Positions 9,900-22,547 are shown, counted from the stretch's first letter. The stretch: 64,000 nt of DNA from Palsa-506 sp963709075 (GCA_963709075.1 CAVPUY010000004.1:1-64000), one strand, 5' to 3'. Program-made: numbers and translations. The notes: generated by a model not told the origin, from the sequence alone.

Positions 9900-10981
9900 A
9901 TGAAACGGCTGCTCGACGAGCCCGCGCTGCGCTCGCTCGCCCGCGGCTGTGCCGTGCTCGGAACCGGCGGCGGCGGCGACCCGCACATCGGGCTGCTGCT
10001 CGCGCTGCAGGCCATCGAGGAGGTCGGCCCGACCGAGCTCGTCGACCTGGCCGACCTGCCTGACGACGCGCTCATCATGCCGTGCGGGATGGTCGGCGCG
10101 CCGACCGTGCACATCGAGAAGATCGAGAACGGCGGCGAGGGCGCCGTGCTCCGCGACCACATCGAGGCGCTGACCGGCCGCACGGTGCTGCCCTGATGCC
10201 CGCGGAGATCGGCGGTTCCAACGGCCTGCTCCCGGCCTGCTGGGCGGGCCGGATGGGGCTGCCGGTAGTGGACGCCGACGGCATGGGCCGCGCGTTCCCC
10301 GAGATACCGCAGGTCACCATGCACCTGGCCGGGATCGACCCGAACCCGGGCGTGATGACCGACGAGCGCGGCAACGTGCTGGTGTTCCGCGCGGTCTCCG
10401 GGGCCTGGATGGAGCGGCTCGAGCGCGCCGCCGCCGTGGAGTTCGGCGGGGCGCGCGCCACGGAGTACATCATGACCGTCGCGCAGGCGCGCGCCGGCGC
10501 CGCGATCACCGGCACGTTCACGCTCGCGATCGGGATCGGCGACGCCCTGGGCGCCGCGGCCGGCGACCCGATCGCCGCCGTGCTCGGGGTCACCGGCGGG
10601 CACCAGCTGATGGCCGGCAAGGTGACCGACGTCGAGCGGCGGACCACCAAGGGCTTCGTCCGCGGGTCGGTCGAGGTCGAGGGCCTCGGCGTTGACACCG
10701 GGCGGCTGCTCAGGCTCGAGATACAGAACGAAAATCTCGTGGCAATCGAGCACGGCCGGGTACTCGCATCGGTGCCTGATCTGATTACCGTGCTTGACAG
10801 CGAGACCGCCGACGCGATCCCGACCGAGCGGGTCCGCTACGGCCAGCGGGTCACGGTGATCGCGATGGCGTGCGCCCCGGTCTGGCGGTCGCCGTTCGGG
10901 CTCGAGATGGCCGGGCCGCGTGCGTTCGGCTACGACTTCGACTACGTGGCGGTGGAGGAGCTCGCCGGTGCCGGCGCTTGA
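9900..10981 (+). CDS. DUF917 family protein, one frameshift
   Basis: About 360 residues in two frames that join without loss: MKRLLDEPALRSLARGCAVL with GTGGGGDPHIGLLLAL near residue 20, ALIMPCGMVGAPTV, then LMPAEIGGSNGLLPACWAGR, and LGVTGGHQLMAGKVTDVERR with the C-terminal part VTVIAMACAPVWRSP. These are hallmarks of DUF917 (PF06032), a family usually found next to hydantoinase/oxoprolinase genes. One C is missing near 10193 (CTGCCCTGATG). It overlaps the next gene by 14 bases, so the two are coupled. The biochemical role of DUF917 is not established; a part in hydrolysis or sensing of a cyclic amide is an inference from context. Confidence 0.8.
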
Positions 10982-12575
10982 CTACCGCCTGGGCATCGAC
11001 GTCGGCGGCACCAACACCGACGCGGTGATACTTGACCGGTCCGACCGGGTGGTCGCCAAGGCCAAGGTGCCGACCACCGCCGACGTGACCGGCGGCATCG
11101 TCGCCGCGCTGGACGCGGTGATCGCGGCGCCCGACGCGGACGCGGCCAGGATCACCCACGCCATGCTCGGCACCACCCACGCGACCAACGCGGTGCTCGA
11201 GCGGCGCAGGCTGCACCGGGTCGCGGTGATCAGGATCGGCGCTCCCGCCACGCTCGGCGTCCGGCCGCTGTTCGGGTGGCCCGCCGACCTGACCGCCGAG
11301 GTCTGCGCAGGCTCGGTCATCGTGCCAGGCGGGATCGAGTTCGACGGCCGCGACCTGTCCCCGTTCAACGACGACGCGGTCGCCGCGTTCTTGCACTCGG
11401 TCGCCGGGCGCTGCGACGGCGTCGCGATCACCAGCGTCTTCGCGCCGGTCTCCGGGCGCCACGAGCTGCTCGCCGCGGAGATCGTCAAGCGCGAGCTCGG
11501 CGAGGTACCGGTCTCGCTGAGCCATGAGATCGGCTCGGTCGGCCTGCTCGAGCGGGAGAACGCCACCGTGCTGAACGCCGCGCTCGCCGGGGTGGCCGGC
11601 GAGGTGGCCAGGGCGCTCGGCCAGGCGCTCGCGGCGCACGGGCTGTCGCCGGTGACGTTCTTCGCCCAGAACGACGGCACGCTGATGGCCCTGGACAACG
11701 CGCTGCGGTACCCGGTGCTGACCATCGGCAGCGGCCCGGCCAACAGCATCCGCGGCGCGGCGTTCCTCACCGGCCGCACCGACGCGCTGGTCGCCGACGT
11801 CGGCGGCACCTCCACCGATGTCGGCGTGCTGGTGAACGGCTTCCCGCGGGAGTCCTCGCAGGGCGTGGAGATCGGCGGCATCAGGACCAACTTCCGGATG
11901 CCCGACCTGGTGACGATCGCGCTCGGCGGCGGCACCGTGATCTCCGGTGACGAGTCCGCGGTGCGGCTCGGACCTGGCAGCGTCGGGTACCGGCTGAGGC
12001 AGGAGGCCCTGGTCTTCGGCGGCCCGACCGCCACGCTCACCGACAGCGCGGTCGCGGCCGGGCGGGCCGCGCTCGGCGACCCGGCGCTGGCCGACGGCCC
12101 GCACGCCAGGCTGCTCGCCGCGGCCGCCCGGGCGGCCGACGGTCAGCTCGCCGACGCGATCGACCGGGTGAAGACCGCCAGGGGCGACCTGACCCTGATC
12201 GCCGTGGGCGGCGGCAGCATCCTGATCCCCGACCGGCTGCCCGGGGTAAGCGAGATCATCCGGCCCGATCACTTCGACGCGGCGAACGCGATCGGGGCCG
12301 CGATCGCCTCGGTCAGCGGCCAGGTGGACCGGATCTTCCACCTCGGGCCCGGCGGCCGCCGCGCGGCCCTCGACGAGGCGAGCGCCGAGGCCACCGAGCA
12401 CGCCATCGCGGCGGGCGCCGACCCGGACACCGTCCAGATCGTCGAGCTCGACGAGGTGCCGCTCGCCTACCTCACCTCGCCCGCGGTCCGGATCAGGGCC
12501 AAGGCCGCCGGCGCGCTCGGCGGGCTGGACGGGATAGATGGGCCGGGTCACGGGCCGGACGGGCCGGGTCAGTAG
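10968..12575 (+). CDS. Hydantoinase/oxoprolinase family protein (HyuA-like)
   Basis: Intact. The GTG at 10968 is chosen because GGAGGAG lies 9 bases upstream and the protein then begins PALDYRLGIDVGGTNTDAV, the hydantoinase-A N-terminal ATPase-fold motif. Further motifs are GTTHATNAVLERRRLHRVAV, GSGPANSIRGAAFL, VADVGGTSTDVGVL (second phosphate site, about residue 270), and IALGGGTVISG. About 535 residues, the usual length for the DUF917-associated type. The family performs ATP-driven opening of cyclic amides such as hydantoins or 5-oxoproline. It overlaps DUF917 and is followed by a peptide-type ABC transporter, suggesting uptake and hydrolysis of one substrate. Confidence 0.85.
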   Translation: MPALDYRLGIDVGGTNTDAVILDRSDRVVAKAKVPTTADVTGGIVAALDAVIAAPDADAARITHAMLGTTHATNAVLERRRLHRVAVIRIGAPATLGVRPLFGWPADLTAEVCAGSVIVPGGIEFDGRDLSPFNDDAVAAFLHSVAGRCDGVAITSVFAPVSGRHELLAAEIVKRELGEVPVSLSHEIGSVGLLERENATVLNAALAGVAGEVARALGQALAAHGLSPVTFFAQNDGTLMALDNALRYPVLTIGSGPANSIRGAAFLTGRTDALVADVGGTSTDVGVLVNGFPRESSQGVEIGGIRTNFRMPDLVTIALGGGTVISGDESAVRLGPGSVGYRLRQEALVFGGPTATLTDSAVAAGRAALGDPALADGPHARLLAAAARAADGQLADAIDRVKTARGDLTLIAVGGGSILIPDRLPGVSEIIRPDHFDAANAIGAAIASVSGQVDRIFHLGPGGRRAALDEASAEATEHAIAAGADPDTVQIVELDEVPLAYLTSPAVRIRAKAAGALGGLDGIDGPGHGPDGPGQ

Positions 12576-12614
12576 TTCAGGCACGTAGTAGCACCTCAGC
12601 GAAGGAGGGAGAGG

Positions 12615-14200
12615 ATGAGGCGAAGGGCTCTAGCAGCGGCGTCCTGCGCGGCCGCGGTCGCGCTGCTCGCCGCGGCCTGCAGCGGAAGCAGCTACAGCGC
12701 GGGAACCAAGCCGACGGGGTCGAAGGTGTTCACCTACGACACCTACACCCAGGTGATGATCGACGGCTGGGACCCGGCGACCGAGTACTCCAACGGCATC
12801 ATCGCGATGAGCAACATGTACGAGACGCTCACCCGCTACAACCCGGTCACCCATCAGGTCGATCCGCTGCTCGCCACCAGATGGTCGCACTCGGCCAACG
12901 GCCTGACCTGGACGTTCCAGCTCCGGCACGGGGTGTACTTCCACACCGGACGGCTGATGACCGCGCAGGCGGCCAAGGCGGCCATCCTGCGGACCAAGGC
13001 TCTCGGCGGCGGCGCGTCCTACATCTGGGGCGCGGTCAAGAGCATCGACACCCCGGGCACGTACACGATGGTGTTCCACCTGTCGTACCCGTCGCCGCTT
13101 GCGCTCGAGGCGTCGGCCGACTACTCCGCCTACATCTATGACACCCAGGCGGCCGGCCCGGCGGCAACCTGACCAAGTGGCTGAACACGCCGCACGACGC
13201 GGGCACCGGCCCGTACACGCTGCAGACCTGGAACAACGGCCAGGAGTTCGAGGTCATCTTGAAGGCGTTCCCCAAGTACTGGGACGGCTGGAAGGGCCCG
13301 CACTACACCAAGGTCGTGTACCGGGTGACGCCGCAGGACACCACGGCGGCCCAGCTGCTGCGGGCCGGTCAGGTCAGCTTCGTCGAGCAGATGAGCCCGA
13401 CGCTGTGGCAGTCGCTCGAGGGCGTGCACGGGATCAAGCTGGTCAGCTCGCCCTCGTGGCAGAACCTGCTTGCCCAGCTCAACACCCAGGCGCTGAGCCT
13501 GCCCATCCGGCAGGCCATCTCCTACGCCACCGACTACTCGGGCATCGTCGCCGCGCTGAGCGGGGCGGCGGTGCCGTCGAGCGGCATCGTCCCGGCCGGC
13601 CTGTTCGGCCACTTCGACAACCTGCCGAGCTATACCTACTTCCCGACCGAGGCGGCGAAGCTGCTGAACTCGGTCGGGTACGGGCCAGGCAAGAAGAAGC
13701 TGAACCTCACCCTCACCTACACCGCGGGCGACGCCAACGAGCAGGTCGTGGCGACGCTGCTGAAGTCCAGCCTGGCCAAGCTGAACGTCAGCCTGACGGT
13801 ACAGCCGCTGGCCTGGGCGACGCAGTGGTCCAAGGGCAAGTCAGCGTCGCCGTCGGCCAGGCAGGACATCTTCATCGAGTACTGGTGGCCGGACTACGCC
13901 GACCCTTACTCGTGGTTCGTCAACCTGCTGCAGGGCGAGAAGCAGCCGTACTTCAACCTGTCGTACTTCTCCAACCCGACGCTGAACAAGCAGATCTCCA
14001 GCGTGGAGTCGCTGGTCGCGACGAACCCTGCGGCAGGCATCAAGCTGTACCGCACGATGCAGACGGAGATCCTGCAGCTGGCGCCGATCGTGTTCCTGTA
14101 CAACTCCAACTACCAGTACGCGATGACGAGCGACATCTCCGGCTTCCAGGTGAACCCGGCGTACCCGAACGTCATCTTCGTCTACAACCTGAAGCCGTAA
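12615..14200 (+). CDS. ABC transporter substrate-binding lipoprotein (peptide/SBP_bac_5 family), one frameshift
   Basis: GAAGGAGGGAGAGG precedes the ATG. The signal peptide ends in a lipobox, ALLAAACSGSS (Cys about residue 22), so the protein is a membrane-anchored binding protein. The body is SBP_bac_5: VDPLLATRWSHSANGLTWTF, QLRHGVYFHTGRLMTAQ, GTGPYTLQTWNNGQEFEVI and a C-terminal EYWWPDYADPYSW. The total, about 530 residues, fits the family. One base is missing near 13165 (GGCCCGGCGGCAACC), which splits the gene into 13172-ending and 13172-onward parts. It is the first gene of the five-gene ABC transporter and would bind a peptide, opine or cyclic-amide solute. Confidence 0.85.
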
Positions 14201-14203
14201 CCG

Positions 14204-15221
14204 GTGACCGGTCTTCGTCGCGCGCCGGATCGCGCTGGCCGTGGTGGTGGTCGTGGGCGTCGTCATCGTGACGTTCGCTGTCGCGCACGCGTTCCCGGTG
14301 ATCCGGCGGCGACGTGGGCCGGGCCGCACGCGACGGCTGCCCAGATCGCCGGGCGCGCAGGTTCCTCGGGCTGAACCGGCCGCTGGTTGTCCAGCTGTTG
14401 GAGCTATCTGGCCGGGATCGCCAGGGGCAACTGGGGCGTCTCGATCCACACGCACCGGCCGGTGCTGTCGGACCTGCTGACGCCGCGCCCGCGTCGCTCG
14501 AGCTGGTGATCACGGCGCTGCTGCTGGCGATCGCGGTCGGGATACCGCTCGGGCTGGTCTCGGCCAGGCGGCCAGGCCGACCCGCCGACCACGCGATCAG
14601 GGCCGGGCTCGATCCTCGGCGTCTCGATGCCGATCTTCTGGATGGCGCTGGTACTCCAGCTGATCTTCAGCCAGCGGCTGAAACTGCTGCCGGTGGCCGG
14701 CGAGTTCGCCCCGGCCTGCTGTTCACCCACCCGCTGGTCAATCGGACCGGCTTCCCCGTGCTCGACGCCCTGATCAGCGGCAACTGGCCGATGCTCGGCA
14801 GCACGCTGTCCACCTCATGCTGCCCGCGCTGGTGGTGGCCGCCTATCCGGCCGGGCTGATCGCCCGGATGGTGCGGGCCCAGGTGCTTGACACGGCCGGG
14901 CGAGACGCACATGCTGAAGGCCCGCGCGCTCGGGTTCGGCGAGCGCGAGGTGTTCGGGCGCTTCGCGATGAAGCTGGCATGGAATCCGGTCGCCGCCGCC
15001 ATCGCCCTGGTGTTCGGCTACTCGCTGGTGAACACGTTCCTGGTGGAGTCGATCTTCGACTGGCCTGGCCTCGGCAGCTACGCGGCGGCCTCGATAGCCA
15101 CGCTGGACACCCCGGCGATACTCGGGCGTCACGCTTGTTCATCGCGCTCGTCTACGTGATCGCCAACCTGATCGTGGACATCGTCCAGGCGGCGATCGAC
15201 CCGAGGATCAGGCTGCGGTGA
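14204..15221 (+). CDS. DppB-like ABC transporter permease, frameshifted
   Basis: Frames read in order give one peptide-type permease: a first membrane helix RRIALAVVVVVGVVIVTFAV, LNRPLVVQ, SLELVITALLLAIAVGIPLG, SMPIFWMALVLQLIF and the permease loop LKARALGFGEREVFGRFAMK (EAA-type loop near 14910-14965), then LVNTFLVESIFDWPGLGSYA, ending in DPRIRLR at 15221. About 335 residues with six helices. Around seven 1-base breaks interrupt it (near 14225, 14305, 14400, 14575, 14620, 14815, 14905, 15125). GTG 14204 is the likely start, 3 bases after the binding-protein stop. It forms the membrane channel with the next gene. Confidence 0.7.
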
Positions 15222-16118
15222 TCGAGTCGCCGACGATCACGCCGCCGCAGGCCGCCATGCCGCGCGGCCGCGCGCTGCGGCCGCGGACTGCGCGCGAACC
15301 CGCTGCTGACCGTCGGCGGCGCGATGGTGCGCTGATCGTGCTCGTCGCGGTCTTCGCCCCGCTGCTCGCGCCGTTCCCCGGCGACGCGGGAACGGCGACG
15401 CATCCGTTCGCGGTGCTGCGGCCGCCGTCGGCGCCGCACTGGTTCGGCACCGACCAGGTCGGCAGGGACATCTTGTCCCGGGTGCATCTACGGCGCCCGG
15501 GTCTCGCCGGTGATCGCGCTCCTCGTGCTGCTGATCGCGTGCGTCGATCGGCATCCCGCTCGGGATGGCGGCCGGCTTCTTCGGCGGCTGGGTGGACGAG
15601 GTGATCATGCGGGTGACCGACATCTTCCTCGCGTTCCCGCGCGCTGCTGCTCGCGCTGGCGCTCGCCGCGGTGCTGCCGCCCAGCCTGACCAGCGTCACG
15701 ATCGCCATCGCGGCGACCTGGTGGCCCTGGTACACCAGGCTGATCCGCGGCCAGGCCGCCTCGGTGGCCGGGCGCTCCTACGTCGAGGCCTGCCGGGCGC
15801 TCGGGAATATCCCGGCGGCGGATCATCTTCCGGCACATCCTGCCGAACTCGATCACGCCGCTGCTCGTGCAGATCTCGCTGGACGTAGGCGGGGTGATCC
15901 TGACCGCGTCGGCGCTGTCGTTCCTCGGGCTCGGCGCCCAGGACCCGACACCCGACTGGGGGCTGATGGTCGCCGAGGGGCAGACCTACTTCACCCCCGA
16001 CTGGTGGCTGGTGACATTTCCCGGGCCTGGCGATCTTGCTGACCGCGTTCGCGTTCAACCTGCTCGGCGACGGGCTGCGGGACCTGCTCGACCCGAAGCG
16101 GGTGATACTGCCGGATGA
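15218..16118 (+). CDS. DppC-like ABC transporter permease, frameshifted
   Basis: The GTG at 15218 overlaps the stop of the previous permease (GTGA). The reading gives IVLVAVFAPLLAPFPGDAG, the DppC signature PHWFGTDQVGRDILSRV, helices around GFFGGWVDEVIMRVTDIFLA and VTIAIAATWWPWYTRLIRGQ, the EAA loop SYVEACRALGI..RHILPNS, and SFLGLGAQDPTPDWGLMVAE near the end. Breaks fall near 15300, 15487, 15540, 15640, 15815 and 16025. The end LLDPKRVILP reaches an ATGA overlap with the next start if one base is missing near 16112. Second channel subunit of the peptide-type importer. Confidence 0.7.
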
Positions 16119-16897
16119 GGCTGGCAGATCACGCGACCTGACGGTGAGCTTCGGCGCGCCGGCGTCGTGTCCATCGCCGAGCTGGCGCTCGGCCAGGCCG
16201 AGATACTCGGGCTGGCCGGGGAGAGCGGCTCGGGCAAGTCGATGACCACGCTGGCGGTGCTCGGCCTCGCGCACACCGTCGGCGCGACCGTCACGCGGCA
16301 GCATCGCGGCTGGACGGCCGGGAGCTGACCGGGCTGCGCGGAGGAGCCTGCGCGGGATCCGGGGCCGCCGGATCGCGGCGATCTTCCAGAGCCCGTCGAC
16401 CGCGTTCAGCCCGGTGTACCGGGTCGGCGCCGTCGTGACCAAGGCGCTGCGGCTGCACGGGCGACCAGGGCGGAGGCGGCCGACCGGGCCGCCGAGGCAA
16501 TGCGGCAGGTGCTGCTCTCGCCTGACCTGCTGCGCCGGTACCCGTCCCAGCTGTCCGGCGGCCAGCTGCAGCGGGTCGCGATCGCGCTGGCGGTGGCGCT
16601 GCGCGCCGAGGTGCTGCTGGCCGACGAGCCCACCAGCGCGCTGGACGTCACCGTCCAGGCCGAGGTGCTCGACCTGCTCCGCGAGCTGCGCGAGACGATC
16701 GGCATGTCGATCCTGTTCATCAGCCATGATCTGGCCGTGGTCGCCGAGCTGTGCGACCGGGTCGCGGTGATGCGCGAGGGGCTCATCGTCGAGCAGGGCC
16801 CGGCCAGCCAGGTGCTGTCCGCGCCCGCGAACCCGTACACCGCCGAGCTGCTCGCGTCGGTGCCCGACGGCGGAGCTGGCCGGGACCGCGCCGATGA
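16115..16897 (+). CDS. DppD-like ABC transporter ATP-binding protein, frameshifted
   Basis: Walker A reads LAGESGSGKSMTTLAVLGL, then IFQSPSTAFSPVYRVG (Q-loop), the signature LSGGQLQRVAIALAVALRAE, Walker B VLLADEPTSALDVTVQAEVL and FISHDLAVVAELCDRVAVMR (H-loop). The C-terminus ANPYTAELLASVP is typical of the oligopeptide ATPases. The ATG at 16115 lies in an ATGA overlap with the permease. Breaks lie near 16130, 16160, 16300, 16340, 16462 and before the end, where an ATGA overlap with the next gene at 16894 is probable. It powers import together with the DppF-like partner. Confidence 0.75.
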
Positions 16898-17886
16898 CGG
16901 ACGCGCCGGGCCACGGCCGGTGCTGCGCCACTGTCCGACCTGCGGCGATCGGATGCGTCAGGTTCGGGCCGGTCCGGGCGGTGGACGGTGTCAGCTCGAT
17001 ATCGCGGCTGGCCCGTTCGGCCTCGGCCTGGTCGGCGAGAGCGGCTCAGGCAAGTCGACGGTCGGCCGGGCCGTCCTCCGGCTGCTCCGCTCGTCAGGCG
17101 GCAGCATCGTGTTCGACGGCGCGGACGTCGGCTCGCTGCGCGGTGCCGCGCTCAAGGCGTACCGCGAGGACGCCCAGATCGTGTTCCAGGACCCGGACAA
17201 CAGCCTCGACCCTCGGATGCGGATCGCTGAAACGATCAGCGAGCCGCTGCGCGCCCACCGCGTGGTGCCGCGCCGCGCCGTCGGCGAGCGGGTCGGCGAG
17301 CTGCTTGCCGAGGCCGGGCTAGACCCGGCATTCGCCGCGCGGTACCCGCACCAGCTGTCCGGCGGCCAGCGCCAGCGGGTCGCGATCGCCCGTGCGCTCA
17401 GCGTGCGGCCGCGGCTACTGGTGCTGGACGAGCCGACCAGCGCACTCGACGTGCGCACTCAGGCGCACATCCTGAGGCTGATCGGCAGGCTGCGGTCCGA
17501 GCGGAAGCTGTCCTACCTGCTGATCACGCACAACTTCGGCGTGGTCAGCGAGCTGTGTGAGCAGACCGCCGTGCTCTACCTCGGCAGGATCGCCGAGAGC
17601 GGGCCCCACCGGCGTGCTGCTGAGCGCGCCGGCCCACCCCTACACCCACGCGCTGCGCTCGGCGGTGCCCGAGGTGACGGTGGCCGGCCGCAGGTCGCGG
17701 ATCGTGCTGCCCGGCGACCCGCCGGACCCGGCCAGCCCGCCGCCGGGCTGCGTGTTCCACCCGCGCTGCCCGCTCGCGGTGGACCGCTGCCGCGCCGAGG
17801 TGCCCGCGCTCGCCGCGGTGCGCCCTGGCCGCCAGGCCGCATGCCACCGGGCGGCGGAAGTGCTGGCGGGAGCCCGGATCAGTTAG
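16894..17886 (+). CDS. DppF-like ABC transporter ATP-binding protein, frameshifted
   Basis: The reading starts MTDAPGHGRCCATVRPAAIG and continues with RFGPVRAVDGVS, Walker A LVGESGSGKSTVGRAVLRLL, Q-loop VFQDPDNSLDPRMRIAETIS, signature LSGGQRQRVAIARAL, Walker B LLVLDEPTSALDVRTQAHIL, H-loop LLITHNFGVVSELCE, and the oligopeptide C-terminal cysteine segment PGCVFHPRCPLAVDRCRAE. Breaks near 17005 (between VDGVSSIS and GPFGLGL) and near 17605 split it. Last gene of the operon; no terminator hairpin with a T run follows. Confidence 0.8.
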
Positions 17887-17952
17887 TGGTTCAGCCATGT
17901 CTGGTGCTGGCCGGATAGATGCTCACCACTAGCCCGCGGGGGCACGCGGCGG

Positions 17953-17996
17953 GTAGCCCGCGGGGCTGCGGCGCGTAGCCCGCGGGGCTGCGGCGC
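17953..17996. repeat. 22-bp perfect tandem duplication
   Basis: GTAGCCCGCGGGGCTGCGGC plus GC is present twice head to tail (17953-17974 and 17975-17996), with a related AGCCCGCGGGGGCACGCGGCG just upstream from 17931. It lies between the convergent ABC operon and ROK gene. CCCGCGGG in each unit is self-complementary, so it might act as a bidirectional terminator. Confidence 0.7.
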
Positions 17997-18015
17997 GCCG
18001 CGTGGTAAGACCAGC

Positions 18016-19050
18016 TCACAGCACGGCCGCGCGGGCCGCGATCGCCGAGCCCCGCGCGCCCGCCATGTCCAGGTCCGGGACCAGCGCGATGCGACGCCGC
18101 GCGGGCCTGCTCTCGCGCAGCATGGTGTGCTCGCGAACCCTGGCCAGGAACCAGTCGCGGAAATGCGGGGCTGCCTCGACTACGCCGCCGCCGAGAAAGT
18201 AGACATCCGGGTCGGTGAAGTTAGCCGCGATCGTGAACAGCCTGCCGACGGCCATCGCCTGCTGCCCGAAGATCTTCAGCGCCATCTCGTCGCCGGCCTC
18301 CGCCGTAACTCGCGGACGAGCTTCGCCGCCTCGGCTGGCGGACCCGGCCCTGGCCAGCTCATGGCCGGGGAACCGGGTCAGCCAGTAGGGCAGCAGGTTC
18401 TTCTCGATCCCGGTCAGCGAGGCAACGCTCTCGGCGTCGCCGGGCAGGCCGCAGTTGCAGGACCGGAACAGGCTGGCCCGGCCGCGAGCAGCCCCTCCAT
18501 CGGAATCCAGATGTGCCCGAGTTCCCCGGCCATCCCGGCGGCCCGCGCACTACCTGCCCGGCCTCGATCACGCCGCCGCCGAGGCCAGTGCCCACGATGA
18601 CGGACACCGAGGAGTGCAGGGCCGCCGCATCGGGCCCGAAATGCGCGTGGTGGGCGTACAGCGCCGCGGCGTTCGCGTCGTTGTTGAACAGGACGGGAAG
18701 CCCGAGGCGGGTCTCGACAGGGCCAGGCGGACATCGAAGCCGCGCCATTGCGGTTCGGCGAAGTTGGTGGCGCCCTTGGACGGAGATGACGCCGTCCGCG
18801 CTGACCGGGCCTGGCGTGTCCAGCCCGACCGCACGCACCGCCGCCGATCGGTGCTCCGGTGAAATCCAGGACCTGATCGAATGAGCGCGCCAGCGCCTCG
18901 ATCGCCTTGTCCGGGCCGTCCCGGACGCAGCTGGGTGACTCGGACCATCTCGGTCGACCAGAAACCGGCCCGCTGAGTCAAGCACCGTGGCGTTATTCGC
19001 CGTGCCGCCGTTGTCGAGGCCAACCACGACCCAATGGCCTGCATTCGCAT
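18016..19050 (-). CDS. ROK family sugar kinase/regulator-type protein, frameshifted
   Basis: ROK signatures are visible: phosphate-1 motif VGLDNGGTANNATVLDSAG (N in place of the usual second G/I of DxGGT), AVRAVGLDTPGPVSADGVIS, PVLFNNDANAAALYAHHAHF, VIVGTGLGGGVIEAG, and a cysteine motif CNCGLPGDAESVASLTGIEK that fits the ROK zinc site. The C-terminus DVYFLGGGVVEAAPHFRDWF ends at 18016. About 345 residues and no N-terminal winged helix, so a kinase rather than a repressor. Breaks occur near 19035, 18945, 18720, 18470 and 18320. The start is ATG 19050 or 19044. Likely phosphorylates glucose or a related sugar. Confidence 0.7.
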
Positions 19051-19114
19051 AGACCCGACCGTACCGCCTCTCGCACCAGCGCCGATCGCGGTCCCGGCGC
19101 AGCCGCAGGCGGCC

Positions 19115-21037
<1,923 letters not shown>

Positions 21038-21115
21038 CGGGTGATTCTACGGGCGATCCGGGCGCCCGGCGGCGCGGCCGCGCTGCAGTTCCGCCACCAT
21101 GACCGTATCGCGTGG

Positions 21116-21883
21116 TCAGCCGGGCCGACGGCCGGCGAACAGATTGCCGGCCCGGCTCCCGCCGCCGCCGGTCCGCGGCACGGCCCGGCCGGCCGGCTCC
21201 TCACCCAGCTCCGGGTCGAAGCCCGCGCCGGCCAGCAGCCGAAACCAGGCCGGGCGGCTGAACGCCCCCAGCCGGTGCGTCTCGCGGATCACCTGCGCCG
21301 TGCCGTCCGCGGCCCGCAGCACGAACTCGTATTCGGCCTGGATCCAGGAATCGGCCGGATCCGGATCCCACGCCCGCTCGCGGAAGCTGGCATGCCGCGT
21401 CACCGCTGCCGCCGCCGCCGCTGGCAGCCTGAAATGTCTCCGCGACGTGGTCAGGAACGAAGACGGCGATGCCGCCGGGACGGCAGTGCGCGAAGGCCGT
21501 CTCGATGACCTGGCTGAGCTCGGCTTCGGTGGTCATGTAGTCCACGGCGTCATGGACCAGGACCGCGTCGAAAGCCCGGCCGAGCCGGACGGTCCGCATG
21601 TCGCCCTGATGATGCGCGCACTCGGGGTTGAGCTGGCGGGACACCGCCAGCATCGGCTCCGACCGGTCGACCAGCGTCAGCGCCAGCGTGTCCTTCAGGT
21701 GCACGGCGACATGACCGCCGCCGCTGCCCAGGTCCAGCACCTCCCGCACCGGAACCTGCGCCGCGGCGAGCGCGGCCGCCACGCGGCGCGGCATCCTCCG
21801 CGTACTCCCGCGGCGGGGAGATCAGCGGCCACCACCCGGCCAAGCTCCTGGTACAGGCGGTACTCGCCCGGCGTGCCCGTCAC
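21116..21883 (-). CDS. Class I SAM-dependent methyltransferase, frameshifted
   Basis: The SAM-binding motif I is VREVLDLGSGGGHVAVHLKD, followed by LTLVDRSEPMLAVSRQLNP (acidic ribose contact), AHHQGDMRTVRLGRAFDAVL and HCRPGGIAVFVPDHVAETF. The N-terminus reads VTGTPGEYRLYQELGR and WWPLISPPREYAED after a break near 21842; more breaks lie near 21795 and 21410. The C-terminal part IQAEYEFVLRAADGTAQVIR with ETHRLGAFSRPAWFRLLAGA is a common small-molecule methyltransferase tail. GTG 21883 is favoured because GAGGATA lies upstream. The substrate is unknown. Confidence 0.7.
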
Positions 21884-22152
21884 GCCGACTATCCTCACGC
21901 ACCCCGGCGCCGCATCGACTGCGGCCATCCTGGATCTCATCAAGCAGTTAAAACGGAAGACTGATGGCGTTCCTGCTGCGGCACCTGACTGCAGCGAAGC
22001 CCGTCCGCCGCCTTACCGGGCCGGCCCGTCGTACCACGGCTAAGGCACGCCCGGCGCAGGGATAGGGAGTCTGCCCGATGCCACGGCACGGGCCTTACGG
22101 CGATTCTCGTAATGCGGGCAGCAGCAGGTGCCGCCCGTACCGAGGAGGACCG

Positions 22153-22349
22153 ATGCACCCCGACATCCTGCAGAGCCTGGCTGCCGAGCGGGTCAGGGAC
22201 ATGCGCAAGCGCTCGACCACCGCGGGACTCCGCCGCCTCGCCCGCCGCAGCCGGGCCGCGGCATCAGCCGCGCCGCGGCCGACTCCTTCCGGCGGCCAGC
22301 CCGCGCTGGAGACGCTGCCCGAGCGGAGCCCGCTGCCGGGAAGGCCTGA
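22153..22349 (+). CDS. Small basic protein upstream of whiB7
   Basis: GAGGAGG lies five bases before this ATG, the strongest ribosome site in the region. The product begins MHPDILQSLAAERVRDMRKR and becomes arginine-rich (GLRRLARRSRAAAS), like the short basic proteins common in actinomycetes. In the strict frame no stop occurs until far into the next gene; a 1-base shift would end it at TGA near 22349 after about 65 codons. It might act as a translated leader for the WhiB7-like gene downstream. Confidence 0.4.
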
Positions 22350-22412
22350 GCCCGGCTCCGGCCGGGGGTCCGTACGACTCGATGGCCAGCCTGGCCTGCC
22401 GGACCGGCCTGC

Positions 22413-22547
22413 TGGCCGCAAACCCGCATGCCCAGCAGGCGGCCTGGACCCGCCGGCCTCGGAAGACCCGGCGGTCAGGCTGCAAACCACAGGCCTGGCT
22501 TGGCCGCAAACCCGCAGACCCGGGAGGCCAGCTGGCCGCAAACCCGC
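22413..22547. repeat. Dispersed TGGCCGCAAACCCGC repeats
   Basis: The 15-mer TGGCCGCAAACCCGC occurs at 22413-22427, 22501-22515 and 22533-22547, with a decayed copy (GGCTGCAAACCACAGG) near 22479. They fill the space between the small ORF and the WhiB-like gene. Confidence 0.65.

Noticed and set aside
10851..12584. 577-codon open frame opposite the hydantoinase gene
   Set aside because: Typical GC-skew shadow (RGARRGEE-like composition); the other strand carries intact hydantoinase motifs with an RBS.
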